From: Candidatus Tepidiaquacellales bacterium UBA6667
GTDB lineage: Bacteria; Bacteroidota; Ignavibacteria; Tepidaquicellales; Tepidaquicellaceae
Direction of reading: 5' to 3'
Length of the DNA stretch: 64,000 nt
Assembly (NCBI GenBank): GCA_002455255.1
Contig: DKKL01000007.1
Location: 51,139 to 115,138 of the forward strand
The notes under the pieces are model-generated. The model was not told the DNA's origin. It ran no database searches and saw only the letters and a program-made list of their open reading frames with translations. Below are positions 52,973-62,367 of this stretch, piece after piece; within the stretch, counting starts at the first letter, position 1; every line of letters starts with the position of its first letter. The position numbers and the translations under genes are program-made.

Positions 52973-55416
52973 TTTAAACCTGCCGATAAAATTAATTTAT
53001 TTTGTTTCAATGCTAATAACATAGCGAATAGATAAACAATGGCAGCAGTTATGAATACAACCGTAAAGCCGGTTGTCATTGCCATCATTATCGTTATAAC
53101 TGTACCAATAACACTAAAAAATCCATTCACACCCCAACCCAATGCAGCAAATTTTGTCTGAGCATTATCTATCATTGACATTCCAATTGGAAATGGCATT
53201 CCCATAAAAAATCCCAAAGGAAAAATAATTATTATGGTAATAATTATTCTCCAAATTAATTCAAGTCTCACACTGTTTGAAAATAATATAGGATTAAAAA
53301 TCCCGATTAATAAAACGAGCACAGCTATCAATGAAAATATAATAACAAGTTTTTTGTTTGAATTGTTAAAGAACTTAAATGAAAACATACTCCCTATTCC
53401 CGAACCAATCAACATTGATGAAATTACCGTCAATAAAGTATAGACAGGTTGACCGAGGAACAAAGTAAATTTCTGAATTAAACAAACCTGAATCATTATG
53501 TAACCCAATCCTAAACAGGCAAAATAAACAAGAAATTTTTTATTAAATTTATTATCACCTTTATCTTTCACTAATTTCAATGGAAGCAGAATAAAAAATC
53601 CCGCTACAAGTATTGATTGAATTAAAATTACAATCAAAGTTGTTTCAGCCACTGGTCTGTCTTTCAAAGCAAGTATTGCCTTTTCATTTTGTGAGAATAC
53701 TTCTTTCATACTCTCAATCGTCAGATTTTTAAAACCAATATTATTATCAAAAAATGGTTTGTTATCCGTTGCCGGTTCAATATCTGTTTTATAATTATCA
53801 ATTATATTATCCAAATTGTCAGACTCTATCAGTTCCTTATAAATTCCTTCTTGTTTTTGAAGCGGGTCATATAAAATTTCCAGATTTAACATTGATGCTT
53901 CATTCCTTACATTTATTACATCAACATCGCTATACCCGTCTTTTTTATACATCACACCACCCATAAAACTTTTATCTCCTTCAAATTCTGATGGGGCTCT
54001 TCTGAAAATTATTATATTATTTTTGTTATCATTCTTTCCTTGATTTGTAACACTCTGTGCTTTTCTTAATGATGTTATGAGTTTTGGTATTTGTGTTTCA
54101 GGTCTTGTGATATAAAGAACACCTCCGTCATCATTGAGATGTGTTATGTATTCCTGAATAGCTTCCTGTGTAAGTATATAATTTTCAACCATACTCATTG
54201 CACCGCTTGATACGGCAGATGATGAAATCGTATGAGCGGATAATATTACATCATAAATATCTCCCTTGCTGCTCAATACACTTCTGGCATCATCAGTTAT
54301 TAATCTTACATTCTTATTCCCTTTTACAAGAGGTCCGGTCCAGTAAATAAGTTTTTCAGAAATTATATCATTAAGTATCCCGTTTATTTCTACTGCTGAA
54401 ATATCCTTTGCTTTGTGATATAAACTTGTGAGTATTTCACCTCCGCCGGCAGAACCAACAATAAAGACTTTATCAACTGAATCATCCGGTGTGAATGTAG
54501 CAAATGCAAGGTTTGATGCATCTGCAGGTTTTGTTTCAGGTGGAAGTTTTTTGACATTCGGTATAGTTGTTGTGGCATTTCCGTCATCAATGATTGCAGT
54601 TAATATATCATATCCGTCTTCGCTTCCTTCGTCTTCTTTCATTACATCTATTTTGGAAATTGTATTCCACTCGGTCATCAGTTTTTTATGAGGATTCTGT
54701 TTTATAAAATTTCCATATATTTTATTTTCTGATGAATTAATCGGCAACATTTTATCCAAGTCTGTAAGGAAAAACAAACTAAATCCTATCAAAATAAAAT
54801 TTACAAACGACAACCATTTGTAATTTGAAAATCCGAATATTATCGCAGTTAAAAATCCACCGATTGCAATAAATACCATCGTCCCATTACCTCCGAATGA
54901 AGGCATTAAAATTACAAAAGCAAAACATGCAAGACCGGCACCAATTAAATCAAAAAAATATAGTTTATTAATTTCAGATTTATATTTTGTAAGCAAGACA
55001 GAAATAATCAATCCGGCAATAAAAAATGGCAATGTTATCAGCAGATAATAAATCGGTAAATAAACAAACTGAACAGATTCAGAAAATAAACTGAACGGGT
55101 CAAAAGGAATTTTATTCATAACTATAAATGTGAACATCACACTAATTCCGTATGATAGCGAGAGATAAGAAAGTAATTTATCCGTTGGAATTTTTTTTAT
55201 CTTTTCATTCACAGAAAGAAAAGTACCGCTGATTCCAAATCCCAATAATGCTACACTAATAACCATAAAAGCAAAATTATACCATAAGACAACAGATAAA
55301 ATTCTCGTTAATGTGAATTCAAGTAAAATTGTGCATAGAGAAATAAGAAATATCCCAATATAAAAAGATGGTTCAGCTTTATCTTTATTAAATTTAGTTT
55401 TCGTTTTTAATGACAT
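52969..55416 (-). CDS. Spermidine synthase-like membrane protein (fused transporter and methyltransferase-like domains)
   Basis: The 815-residue product has three parts. About six N-terminal membrane helices (20-220) come first. A SpeE-like soluble domain (about 235-500) follows, including VFIVGSAGGGEILTSLYH, DISAVEING and NVRLITDDARSVL with a cofactor-site Asp. A second set of helices covers about 605-815. The DxxxYD-type diagnostic loop after GDIYDVILSAHT is altered, so polyamine synthesis is doubtful; such fusions are widespread and uncharacterised. It overlaps kdsA by 23 bases and pfkA by 4, indicating translational coupling. Confidence 0.8.
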   Translation of the reverse strand: MSLKTKTKFNKDKAEPSFYIGIFLISLCTILLEFTLTRILSVVLWYNFAFMVISVALLGFGISGTFLSVNEKIKKIPTDKLLSYLSLSYGISVMFTFIVMNKIPFDPFSLFSESVQFVYLPIYYLLITLPFFIAGLIISVLLTKYKSEINKLYFFDLIGAGLACFAFVILMPSFGGNGTMVFIAIGGFLTAIIFGFSNYKWLSFVNFILIGFSLFFLTDLDKMLPINSSENKIYGNFIKQNPHKKLMTEWNTISKIDVMKEDEGSEDGYDILTAIIDDGNATTTIPNVKKLPPETKPADASNLAFATFTPDDSVDKVFIVGSAGGGEILTSLYHKAKDISAVEINGILNDIISEKLIYWTGPLVKGNKNVRLITDDARSVLSSKGDIYDVILSAHTISSSAVSSGAMSMVENYILTQEAIQEYITHLNDDGGVLYITRPETQIPKLITSLRKAQSVTNQGKNDNKNNIIIFRRAPSEFEGDKSFMGGVMYKKDGYSDVDVINVRNEASMLNLEILYDPLQKQEGIYKELIESDNLDNIIDNYKTDIEPATDNKPFFDNNIGFKNLTIESMKEVFSQNEKAILALKDRPVAETTLIVILIQSILVAGFFILLPLKLVKDKGDNKFNKKFLVYFACLGLGYIMIQVCLIQKFTLFLGQPVYTLLTVISSMLIGSGIGSMFSFKFFNNSNKKLVIIFSLIAVLVLLIGIFNPILFSNSVRLELIWRIIITIIIIFPLGFFMGMPFPIGMSMIDNAQTKFAALGWGVNGFFSVIGTVITIMMAMTTGFTVVFITAAIVYLFAMLLALKQNKLILSAGLK

Positions 55417-56206
55417 TATATATTTTTTTCAGTTTAGTTAACAAATTTTCTACTTTTGATAAATGTAACATATTAGAGCCGTCGCTTAATGCTTTTAATG
55501 GATTTGGATGAGTTTCTAAAAATATACCGTCCACTCCCGCGACAATTGCTGCTTTGCTTAATGGTTCAATGAACTCCGGTGCTCCACCGCTTACCCCGTT
55601 CACAGCAGATGGCATTTGCACGGAGTGGGTCGCATCAAATATCACAGGATATTTGGTTTTTTTCATAACTGATATTCCTCTAAAATCAACAACCAAATTA
55701 TTATATCCGAATGTAGTTCCTCTTTCTGTTAAAAGAATTTTTTTATTGCCAGTAAGAGAAACTTTTTCGGCTTGATATTTCATATCCCCCGGTGCCATAA
55801 ATTGTCCTTTTTTTATATTGACTATTTTTCCTGAGTGTCCCGCTTCCTCCAACAGTTCAGTCTGTCGTGATAAAAAGGCCGGTATCTGAAGTATATCTAC
55901 AACTTCCGATGCAATATCAATTTCTATTACACTGTGTATATCGGTAAGTATCGGAACAGAAAATTCTTTTTTTACATCTGATAAAATTTTTAAAGATTTT
56001 TCTATACCAATAGTCCTGAAAGATTTTGCCGATGTTCTGTTTGCCTTTATGTAAGACGCTTTAAACACAAAAGGAATTTTTAATTTGGATGTAATCTCTT
56101 TTAGTTTCTCACAGGTTTTGAAAGTAACATTTTTATTTTCCACAACGCAAGGACCTGCAATTAAGAAAAAAGAGTTTTCATTTTTTAAAATATCATAGTT
56201 AAACAT
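55394..56206 (-). CDS. kdsA: 3-deoxy-8-phosphooctulonate synthase (KDO-8-P synthase)
   Basis: Condenses arabinose-5-phosphate with phosphoenolpyruvate to start KDO synthesis for lipopolysaccharide. The 270-residue TIM barrel shows LIAGPCVVENKN, VFKASYIKANRTS (phosphate site), TDIHSV, QIPAFLSRQTELL, LTERGTTFGYNNLVVD and DATHSVQMP. The presence of GPCVVEN with cysteine fits the metal-dependent form. It implies an outer membrane with LPS. It sits 4 bases after trmH and overlaps the next gene. Confidence 0.95.
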   Translation of the reverse strand: MFNYDILKNENSFFLIAGPCVVENKNVTFKTCEKLKEITSKLKIPFVFKASYIKANRTSAKSFRTIGIEKSLKILSDVKKEFSVPILTDIHSVIEIDIASEVVDILQIPAFLSRQTELLEEAGHSGKIVNIKKGQFMAPGDMKYQAEKVSLTGNKKILLTERGTTFGYNNLVVDFRGISVMKKTKYPVIFDATHSVQMPSAVNGVSGGAPEFIEPLSKAAIVAGVDGIFLETHPNPLKALSDGSNMLHLSKVENLLTKLKKIYNVIKNEN

Positions 56207-56210
56207 ATTA

Positions 56211-56852
56211 TTATTGATTATTTTTTTCCTGTTTTAAAATCTCGATTGGTGGTAATCCATATTTATCACCTTTTTCAATATATTTATTAAGTTTCAGTTT
56301 CAGTTCTTGTTCTGTAAATCCTGTGTTTTCATATAAACCTTTTTTTAATCTTTGCCTTACTCCTTCAAATATACATATCCCCGCTGTTACTGAAACATTT
56401 AAAGACTGTATCATTCCAAACATAGGAATAATAAAATTTTTATCAGAATATTTTATAACTTCTTCCGATACTCCTCTGTTTTCATTTCCTAAAACAATTG
56501 CAACATTCCCTGCAAGGTCTAAATCATATAAATATTTATTTTCGGAATTTTCAATTATTGCAGTTGAATAAATTTTGAATTCTTTTTTGTGCAATTCATC
56601 AAAACATTCTTTCACTGAAGTAAATTTTTTCAGCTCCACCCATTTTTTGGCACTTGAGGAAGATTGTTTACCTATTTTCGGAAAGTCCTCTTCACCGTAT
56701 ATTAAATATACTTCATCTATGCCTGCAACTTCCGCAGTTCTTAAAATAGCACTTACATTATGAGGGTCATCAATATTTTCCATCACAATAGTAAATCCTT
56801 TTTGTCGCTTCTTTATAACTTCAGAAAATTTATTATATCTTTTTTCAGTCAC
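56211..56852 (-). CDS. trmH: TrmH-family tRNA/rRNA 2'-O-methyltransferase
   Basis: Methylates a ribose, probably Gm18 of tRNA. The 213-residue SPOUT protein has the trefoil-knot motifs: ENIDDPHNVSAILRTAEVAG (motif 1, with the catalytic Arg), VAIVLGNENRGVSEE (motif 2) and MFGMIQSLNVSVTAGICIFE (motif 3). The C-terminal helix FTEQELKLKLNKYIEKGDKY resembles the E. coli TrmH tail rather than RlmB, which has an N-terminal L30-like domain. It opens the trmH-kdsA run. Confidence 0.9.
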   Translation of the reverse strand: MTEKRYNKFSEVIKKRQKGFTIVMENIDDPHNVSAILRTAEVAGIDEVYLIYGEEDFPKIGKQSSSSAKKWVELKKFTSVKECFDELHKKEFKIYSTAIIENSENKYLYDLDLAGNVAIVLGNENRGVSEEVIKYSDKNFIIPMFGMIQSLNVSVTAGICIFEGVRQRLKKGLYENTGFTEQELKLKLNKYIEKGDKYGLPPIEILKQEKNNQ

Positions 56853-56945
56853 GTTTTACAATGATGAATATTGGAACGAATATACCAAATTATTGGTATA
56901 GAATATATGAATTACTATTTTTAAAATATCACAAATTGAATTCCT

Positions 56946-57599
56946 ATGAATAAAAAAACAATAATATTTATTCTAAGTTTTATTTTCCCCTCAATAATAT
57001 TTGCTCAAAATAATTCACCTTTAGAAAAATCAAAAAAATACGAACCAATAGAACCTCATAACAAATGGGGACTTGGCGTATCATATACTGAGCAAGGTAT
57101 CGGAGTCAGATCAGGTTTATATTTTAAACTGAGTAACAGCACAAATCTTGATTTAAATTTATCAGTTTCAGGAGTAGCAGATTCACGGGAATTTGAAGAA
57201 TATGATATATTTGGAAATTCAAGAATAAGAAATAAAGAGAACAGAATTTATATGATTCCATTGAGCATCGGCATTCAGCATTATTTATTTGCAGATGAAC
57301 TTGATGACAGCTTTAGACCTTACATAAAATCAGGTATCGCACCTACTTTAGTTTTAACAAATCCTTACTCAAGAGGTTTTTTTAATGCGTTGGGATATTT
57401 GCAACCGGCTTTTGCGATTGGACCATATGCGGGAGTAGGACTTCAGTTTAAGCAAAGTAATTCGATTGGTTTTAATTTTGGAATTTCCTATTACTATCTG
57501 CCGCTTGTAGGTAAAAAAGTGAACAGTCTTTATGATCAACCGATTAAAGATGTTGGCGGACTACAGTTTCAGTTTGGAGTAGATTTCTTAGGAAGATAA
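56946..57599 (+). CDS. Outer-membrane beta-barrel protein
   Basis: The 217-residue product has a signal peptide (1-20). Alternating amphipathic strands follow (WGLGVSYTEQG, GLYFKLSNSTNLDLNLSVSG, MIPLSIGIQHYLF, YAGVGLQFKQSNSIGFNFGISY, split at F), ending in QFQFGVDF-type strands as in OmpA/OprB-like small barrels. There is no recognised domain beyond the barrel. It is transcribed alone and ends at a bidirectional terminator. Confidence 0.78.
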   Translation: MNKKTIIFILSFIFPSIIFAQNNSPLEKSKKYEPIEPHNKWGLGVSYTEQGIGVRSGLYFKLSNSTNLDLNLSVSGVADSREFEEYDIFGNSRIRNKENRIYMIPLSIGIQHYLFADELDDSFRPYIKSGIAPTLVLTNPYSRGFFNALGYLQPAFAIGPYAGVGLQFKQSNSIGFNFGISYYYLPLVGKKVNSLYDQPIKDVGGLQFQFGVDFLGR

Positions 57600-57625
57600 A
57601 TTTATTAAATCAAAAAATTTAAAAG

Positions 57626-57657
57626 AAACGGGAGTTTAAAAATTTAAACTCCCGTTT
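57626..57657. terminator. Bidirectional terminator between convergent genes
   Basis: A perfect 15-bp stem pairs 57626-57640 with 57643-57657 (AAACGGGAGTTTAAA and complement), with A runs on the left and six T on the right. It serves both the barrel gene and the 1516-residue T9SS gene. Confidence 0.95.
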
Positions 57658-57666
57658 TTTATTTCC

Positions 57667-60600
57667 TTATTTCACCAAGACCATTTTCTTTGTTTGGATA
57701 AATTCTTTCGTCTCAATTCTATAAAAATAAATTCCTGATGCTAAATTTGTTCCGTTAAATTCAACAGTATATCTTCCGGGTTGTTTAAATTCATTGTTCA
57801 CCAAAACTGCAATCTCTCGTCCCAATAAATCATATACTTTCAATTTCACCAATCCCTCTTTTGGTAAATCAAAATTAATTTTTGTTACAGGGTTGAATGG
57901 ATTAGGATAGTTTTGCGATAATTCATAATTGACAGGTATTTCTATCGGATTATCAGTTTCTAAATTCCTGCCTAATATTTTATTCATTTTACCTATAGCA
58001 TCTTTTAATGATATAGGCTTCAAAGACGATATTCTTCCTGTATAATTCGTCATTCCTGAACTGTTCAAATTATCTCCCTGTGCTGACATTATTAAATATG
58101 TTTCAATAATATTTAATTGAGCATTTAAGATTTTACCTGAGTCACTTGATCCTGAAACAATATTCTCATATTCATTTATTGCAGTTTCAAATTCATCTTT
58201 TCTCACAAGGCATTTAATTGCTAACTCTTCTGATATATTTGCAAATGAAGTATCGTTTATATTATTATTTCTTTGTGTTAAATAATAATTTCTTAAAATT
58301 CCATATTCTGATTCATTATAGTTGAGTTTATCGGCACAATTTAATATTTTTTTCAAAGAAGTTTTTGAATATTTTCCGTTTACATAATTATTTACTATTT
58401 GTTCATATTTTTGTTTTGCTGAAGTATAATTTCCCTGTCTTTCGTCATTTGATGCTGAGTAATATATTGAACTTTCTAATCCTGAATTATCTGATGGACA
58501 AGTTGATTCATCTGATTTTAAAAGTGTATCTTGAATATTAAATCCAATTCCATAAATTGATGGTGAATTATTAAATGATGGTACACTTTCAGAATATGTC
58601 TCATATTCTATATCACAATCAATATCAAATCTGCTGCTCGTTGCGGGATTATGATACCAATTATTATTTAATGCATTTATAGTAAGTTCAGATACACTTG
58701 TTTTTCCTTTGATATTATATTCTCCTCCATAAATTTTGTTGAAACTGCATTTCATTATTGGATATGAATAATCATTTACAAATATTCCGTATCCGGAATG
58801 TGGAAGTAATATTTCATTCCAGCCCGCAACCCATTCAGGTGTATCATCAACTTTTTCAGGTTCAAGATTTGCTATTGAATTATAATCAAGTTTAAGACCG
58901 ATTTGAGCTGTAAATGACTCATTCATAACATTATTCCTGTACATAACAGGAGATGATAAATAATTACTTATTCCGACATTATAATTTACTACAGAATTTC
59001 CTTTTAGATATGGTGATAACGAATTATCCAAAGAGATACCAACTGAAGCTTCATAAGTCGCATTTATATTATTATAAAATATCTTCGGAGAAGAATTTGA
59101 AATACTTATACCGGTATGGCAATCCTGTATATTATTATTATAAATTAAAATATTATCGCCATAGATTACATTGATTCCAATTGTAGGTGTAAGATTTTCA
59201 GCGTAATAAATTTCATTATCTTTGATTAGAATATTATTAGAACCCGTTGTAGAAATACCTGCGACAACTAATCCTGAACCACCGGAATAATTAAATGAAT
59301 TATCAATAATTTTAACACCTGCTCTGTCAGAAATAGAAACGCTTCCACCATTAAAAACATTATTCTCGATTAGAATAGTATCGGATGGAGCTTCACTCTG
59401 CCCTGAAACAATCGTAATAGGTGTTTCAGTATTATTAAAAATAGCATTATTAATAGTTCCCTTCGCCGAACCTCTGAACTCTATTCCACCCCAGTTATTT
59501 GAACTTTCAATTTTAGAAAATGTAACAACTGAAGAATTTAATAATTCAATTTTTCCACCTTCTTCGATAATAATTTTCTTTCCGGTACCAAACTTTAATG
59601 TACAACTATCGCTAATTGTAAGTTTTGCATTTTCTTTGACAACAACATCACGATCAAAATCTATATTATCATAAACTAATAAACTGTCATCTATAATAAA
59701 CTCGTCAGCAACGCAATTGCTATAATATATATTTGGAGTGTGTCTAATAACGCCTAACCCCCCTGTAGAAATAAAAAGTTCAAACCTACAAGGATCCGGA
59801 TTAAAAGTTATTGCTCTAACACTTGTAATTTTGTTGTTAACTTCATTCCAAGAAGAAAATGTATTATTTCCATTATCTGTGGCAACATAAAGTCTTGGAT
59901 AACTATCGGTGGATTTTTTTCCATATACATAAACCCAATTATCTCTAGCTGCAACTTGCTCTGCGGATGTAAAAGTTGTAACCTTAAACCATGAATCCCC
60001 TTTATTTGAGCTTGTATATAATCCTCCATCATTTGCCCCGGTTTTTCTAATTGTTAGATATAGTTTTCCGGTATTAGAAGCTTTTAAACATCCTTCGCCA
60101 CGATAACTTGTATTTCCCACGACAGAATTTATATAATACCAGTTTACTCCATGATCAGCACTTCTGAAAAATCCACCACCTTTTGGGGAGGCAAATCCTT
60201 CTAACCATAAATACTTAAATTCTGGTGCTGATGGATCATTTGCCAAGTTAAATTGCGATGAAAATAAATTTCCCAATTGGGTATCATCTATTAATCTTGG
60301 AATTAATGAATTCTCAATTATATCTTGGGCATTTTCATTTGAAATTTCACTAAAATTATTAAAATTTGATTTTGAAAAATTAACTCCACTGTTTGTACTA
60401 TAATAAACTCCTAAATCACTGTATGTATTAATAGGTTTTTCTTTTTCTTTACTTCTTCCAAATAGTAAAATCAATCTACTTTGATTATTGTCATAATTAT
60501 GAGAGATAATTCCGTCAACAAAAGCTCTGTCAGTATTATTAAATGGACTGTAGTTTGCTAACCTTGTAATAGTCGGATCACCATTAAACTTAAATTGAGT

Positions 60601-62217
60601 CCTTTTATACATCGCTGCAGGATATGGAGAATAAACGCTTCCTCCTATTGCATATGATACACCTTGCTCAAAATATTGAGTTGGTGCGTGTAACAATCTG
60701 GTAACATTCGGTATATATGTATCTCCCGTGTTTCCTCCGGAGCGTGTTAAAGATCTATCATACCTTAAAGAATTATTTAATGCAATATTTGTAGTAGATT
60801 GATATCCTAAAGTCCAATCAGATATCGGAAAAAATATTTGATCAAATGTATGTGGCTTTATTGTAACATCATACACAACTGTCATACTCATTCCATTTGG
60901 TTTGTATTGCCATGTTGAATTTGTAAAAATTCCACCATTTGAAGATCTGAAAGGAGAAGCACCACCTGTGCTATACCAATAATTATTATTGTATGGATTT
61001 TGAACTAAATTATTAAGACCAGTATATACAAATGGTTCATCTGAAAATTGATGACCGGGATAAACATTACCTGAACCATAATTTAACATAACGGAATAAC
61101 CTTGTCCTACAAAATTTTGATTTCCATCCCAATAGCTACCATTATTATAAGAATATCTTATAGGTCTTCCATACCTTCCCGCTACAACAATTTCAACCAT
61201 CTGTTGTTCATCTTCTAAACTTGGTACATTGGCAAATGTTAATGTTGAGAATAAAGTTTTTCTTAATGCATTAGGCGTTGAAGTCGAATAATAAACAAAT
61301 TCTCTGTTAAACCCTGAATTATAGTCGCCAACTAAATTTACCCAGCCTCCGGAATTTGTGAATTTTGCTAAACCAATATCTGTTACAACATCAGGATCAT
61401 TATTGTATGCGACATACGCTGTAATACCCGTACCGCTACCTTTTAATAAAATTCTTCGGGAATATGGAAATCCACCGAAACTATTTGTTTGAGTTGCCCA
61501 ACCGCTACTCGTTCTTCTATATAATCCATTAGTGGTTCCTACCCATAATTCTGTTCCGTCAGATGTATATTGAATGCTAATTATTGTATCTGATGTTGAT
61601 AAATTTAAATTATCATATTTATACCAATTTAATCCACTATTAGAACTATAATATAGAAAATTATTATTTGCTCCTTGAGGTGGAGCACCTCCTGCAAAAA
61701 TAAAGGTAGGATCAATTGGATTAAATTTTATACATTCACCTCCTATTTTAATCGCAAAATTATTGCCTCTAAAAATCATGCCGGGACTTGGTAAATTTAC
61801 TTCAAACCAATTTGTTCCACCGTTTGTAGAACGAAACATAGAACTAAGTGGATGGTCTTCATCTCTGTAATTTCCAACAGCAATCATTACTATATCAGAA
61901 TTTGTCGGATGAACTGCAATTCCCTGAACACTTAAATCTGAAGTAGTTATATAATTTCCTGCTCTTAAATAATTATTGATTGAAATCCAGTTATCCCCGT
62001 TATTTGTGCTTTTATAGACACCTCCGATATCTGTTCTTGCATATAAAATCTGCGTTGACATATTTCCACTTGGATTATATGCGGGAACAACATTTGAGAC
62101 ATACCCTCCGCACTGAAAATTGACTGATTTGAATTGATTGCTTTGAGATATTAAAATATTCGCACAAAGCAAATTAATTGTAATTATAGTTATAAAATAA
62201 ATTATTTTGATTTTCAT
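57667..62217 (-). CDS. Very large T9SS protein with sialidase/VPS10-like propellers and parallel beta-helix
   Basis: The 1516-residue exported product has a signal peptide (1-24). About 25-830 carries BNR-type repeats (YKSTNNGDNWISI, RSTNGGTNWFEV, YYSSNSGLNWYKY, RSADHGVNWYY), a layout like two-propeller sialidases and xyloglucanases. A parallel beta-helix follows from about 850 to 1180 (repeated IxNNxI/ISNSSPKIFYNNI turns, NosD/pectate-lyase-like). An alpha-helical TPR-like part (about 1240-1410) and the type A sorting domain (LSQNYPNPFNPVTKI) close it. No glycosidase acid pair could be assigned with confidence. It is preceded by a branched palindrome. Confidence 0.85.
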   Translation of the reverse strand: MKIKIIYFITIITINLLCANILISQSNQFKSVNFQCGGYVSNVVPAYNPSGNMSTQILYARTDIGGVYKSTNNGDNWISINNYLRAGNYITTSDLSVQGIAVHPTNSDIVMIAVGNYRDEDHPLSSMFRSTNGGTNWFEVNLPSPGMIFRGNNFAIKIGGECIKFNPIDPTFIFAGGAPPQGANNNFLYYSSNSGLNWYKYDNLNLSTSDTIISIQYTSDGTELWVGTTNGLYRRTSSGWATQTNSFGGFPYSRRILLKGSGTGITAYVAYNNDPDVVTDIGLAKFTNSGGWVNLVGDYNSGFNREFVYYSTSTPNALRKTLFSTLTFANVPSLEDEQQMVEIVVAGRYGRPIRYSYNNGSYWDGNQNFVGQGYSVMLNYGSGNVYPGHQFSDEPFVYTGLNNLVQNPYNNNYWYSTGGASPFRSSNGGIFTNSTWQYKPNGMSMTVVYDVTIKPHTFDQIFFPISDWTLGYQSTTNIALNNSLRYDRSLTRSGGNTGDTYIPNVTRLLHAPTQYFEQGVSYAIGGSVYSPYPAAMYKRTQFKFNGDPTITRLANYSPFNNTDRAFVDGIISHNYDNNQSRLILLFGRSKEKEKPINTYSDLGVYYSTNSGVNFSKSNFNNFSEISNENAQDIIENSLIPRLIDDTQLGNLFSSQFNLANDPSAPEFKYLWLEGFASPKGGGFFRSADHGVNWYYINSVVGNTSYRGEGCLKASNTGKLYLTIRKTGANDGGLYTSSNKGDSWFKVTTFTSAEQVAARDNWVYVYGKKSTDSYPRLYVATDNGNNTFSSWNEVNNKITSVRAITFNPDPCRFELFISTGGLGVIRHTPNIYYSNCVADEFIIDDSLLVYDNIDFDRDVVVKENAKLTISDSCTLKFGTGKKIIIEEGGKIELLNSSVVTFSKIESSNNWGGIEFRGSAKGTINNAIFNNTETPITIVSGQSEAPSDTILIENNVFNGGSVSISDRAGVKIIDNSFNYSGGSGLVVAGISTTGSNNILIKDNEIYYAENLTPTIGINVIYGDNILIYNNNIQDCHTGISISNSSPKIFYNNINATYEASVGISLDNSLSPYLKGNSVVNYNVGISNYLSSPVMYRNNVMNESFTAQIGLKLDYNSIANLEPEKVDDTPEWVAGWNEILLPHSGYGIFVNDYSYPIMKCSFNKIYGGEYNIKGKTSVSELTINALNNNWYHNPATSSRFDIDCDIEYETYSESVPSFNNSPSIYGIGFNIQDTLLKSDESTCPSDNSGLESSIYYSASNDERQGNYTSAKQKYEQIVNNYVNGKYSKTSLKKILNCADKLNYNESEYGILRNYYLTQRNNNINDTSFANISEELAIKCLVRKDEFETAINEYENIVSGSSDSGKILNAQLNIIETYLIMSAQGDNLNSSGMTNYTGRISSLKPISLKDAIGKMNKILGRNLETDNPIEIPVNYELSQNYPNPFNPVTKINFDLPKEGLVKLKVYDLLGREIAVLVNNEFKQPGRYTVEFNGTNLASGIYFYRIETKEFIQTKKMVLVK

Positions 62218-62251
62218 TTTAATTAGATTTTAATTTTTAGATTTTAGACAT

Positions 62252-62313
62252 AAAAAGGCGGTTACCAATTAGTTTGGTATAAAATCCTGCCCGGGATTTT
62301 GCGCCGCCTTTTT
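62252..62313 (-). terminator. Branched (three-way) palindrome acting as terminator between T9SS genes
   Basis: The outer stem AAAAAGGCGG (62252-62261) pairs with CCGCCTTTTT (62304-62313). Inside are two hairpins: TACCAA with TTGGTA (about 62263-62279) and AAAATCC with GGATTTT (62281-62300). On the minus strand the outer stem ends in a T run, so it can terminate the upstream T9SS gene, but the two internal stems are unusual. Confidence 0.7.
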
Positions 62314-62367
62314 TTAATTTCAGCTCTAATTTACTATGGAGCTCTAATCATAAAAATTAATAAAATT

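Noticed and set aside
52969..55416. True spermidine synthase with polyamine neighbours
   Set aside because: The catalytic loop is altered and no speD or other polyamine gene is near; only the fold similarity is supported.
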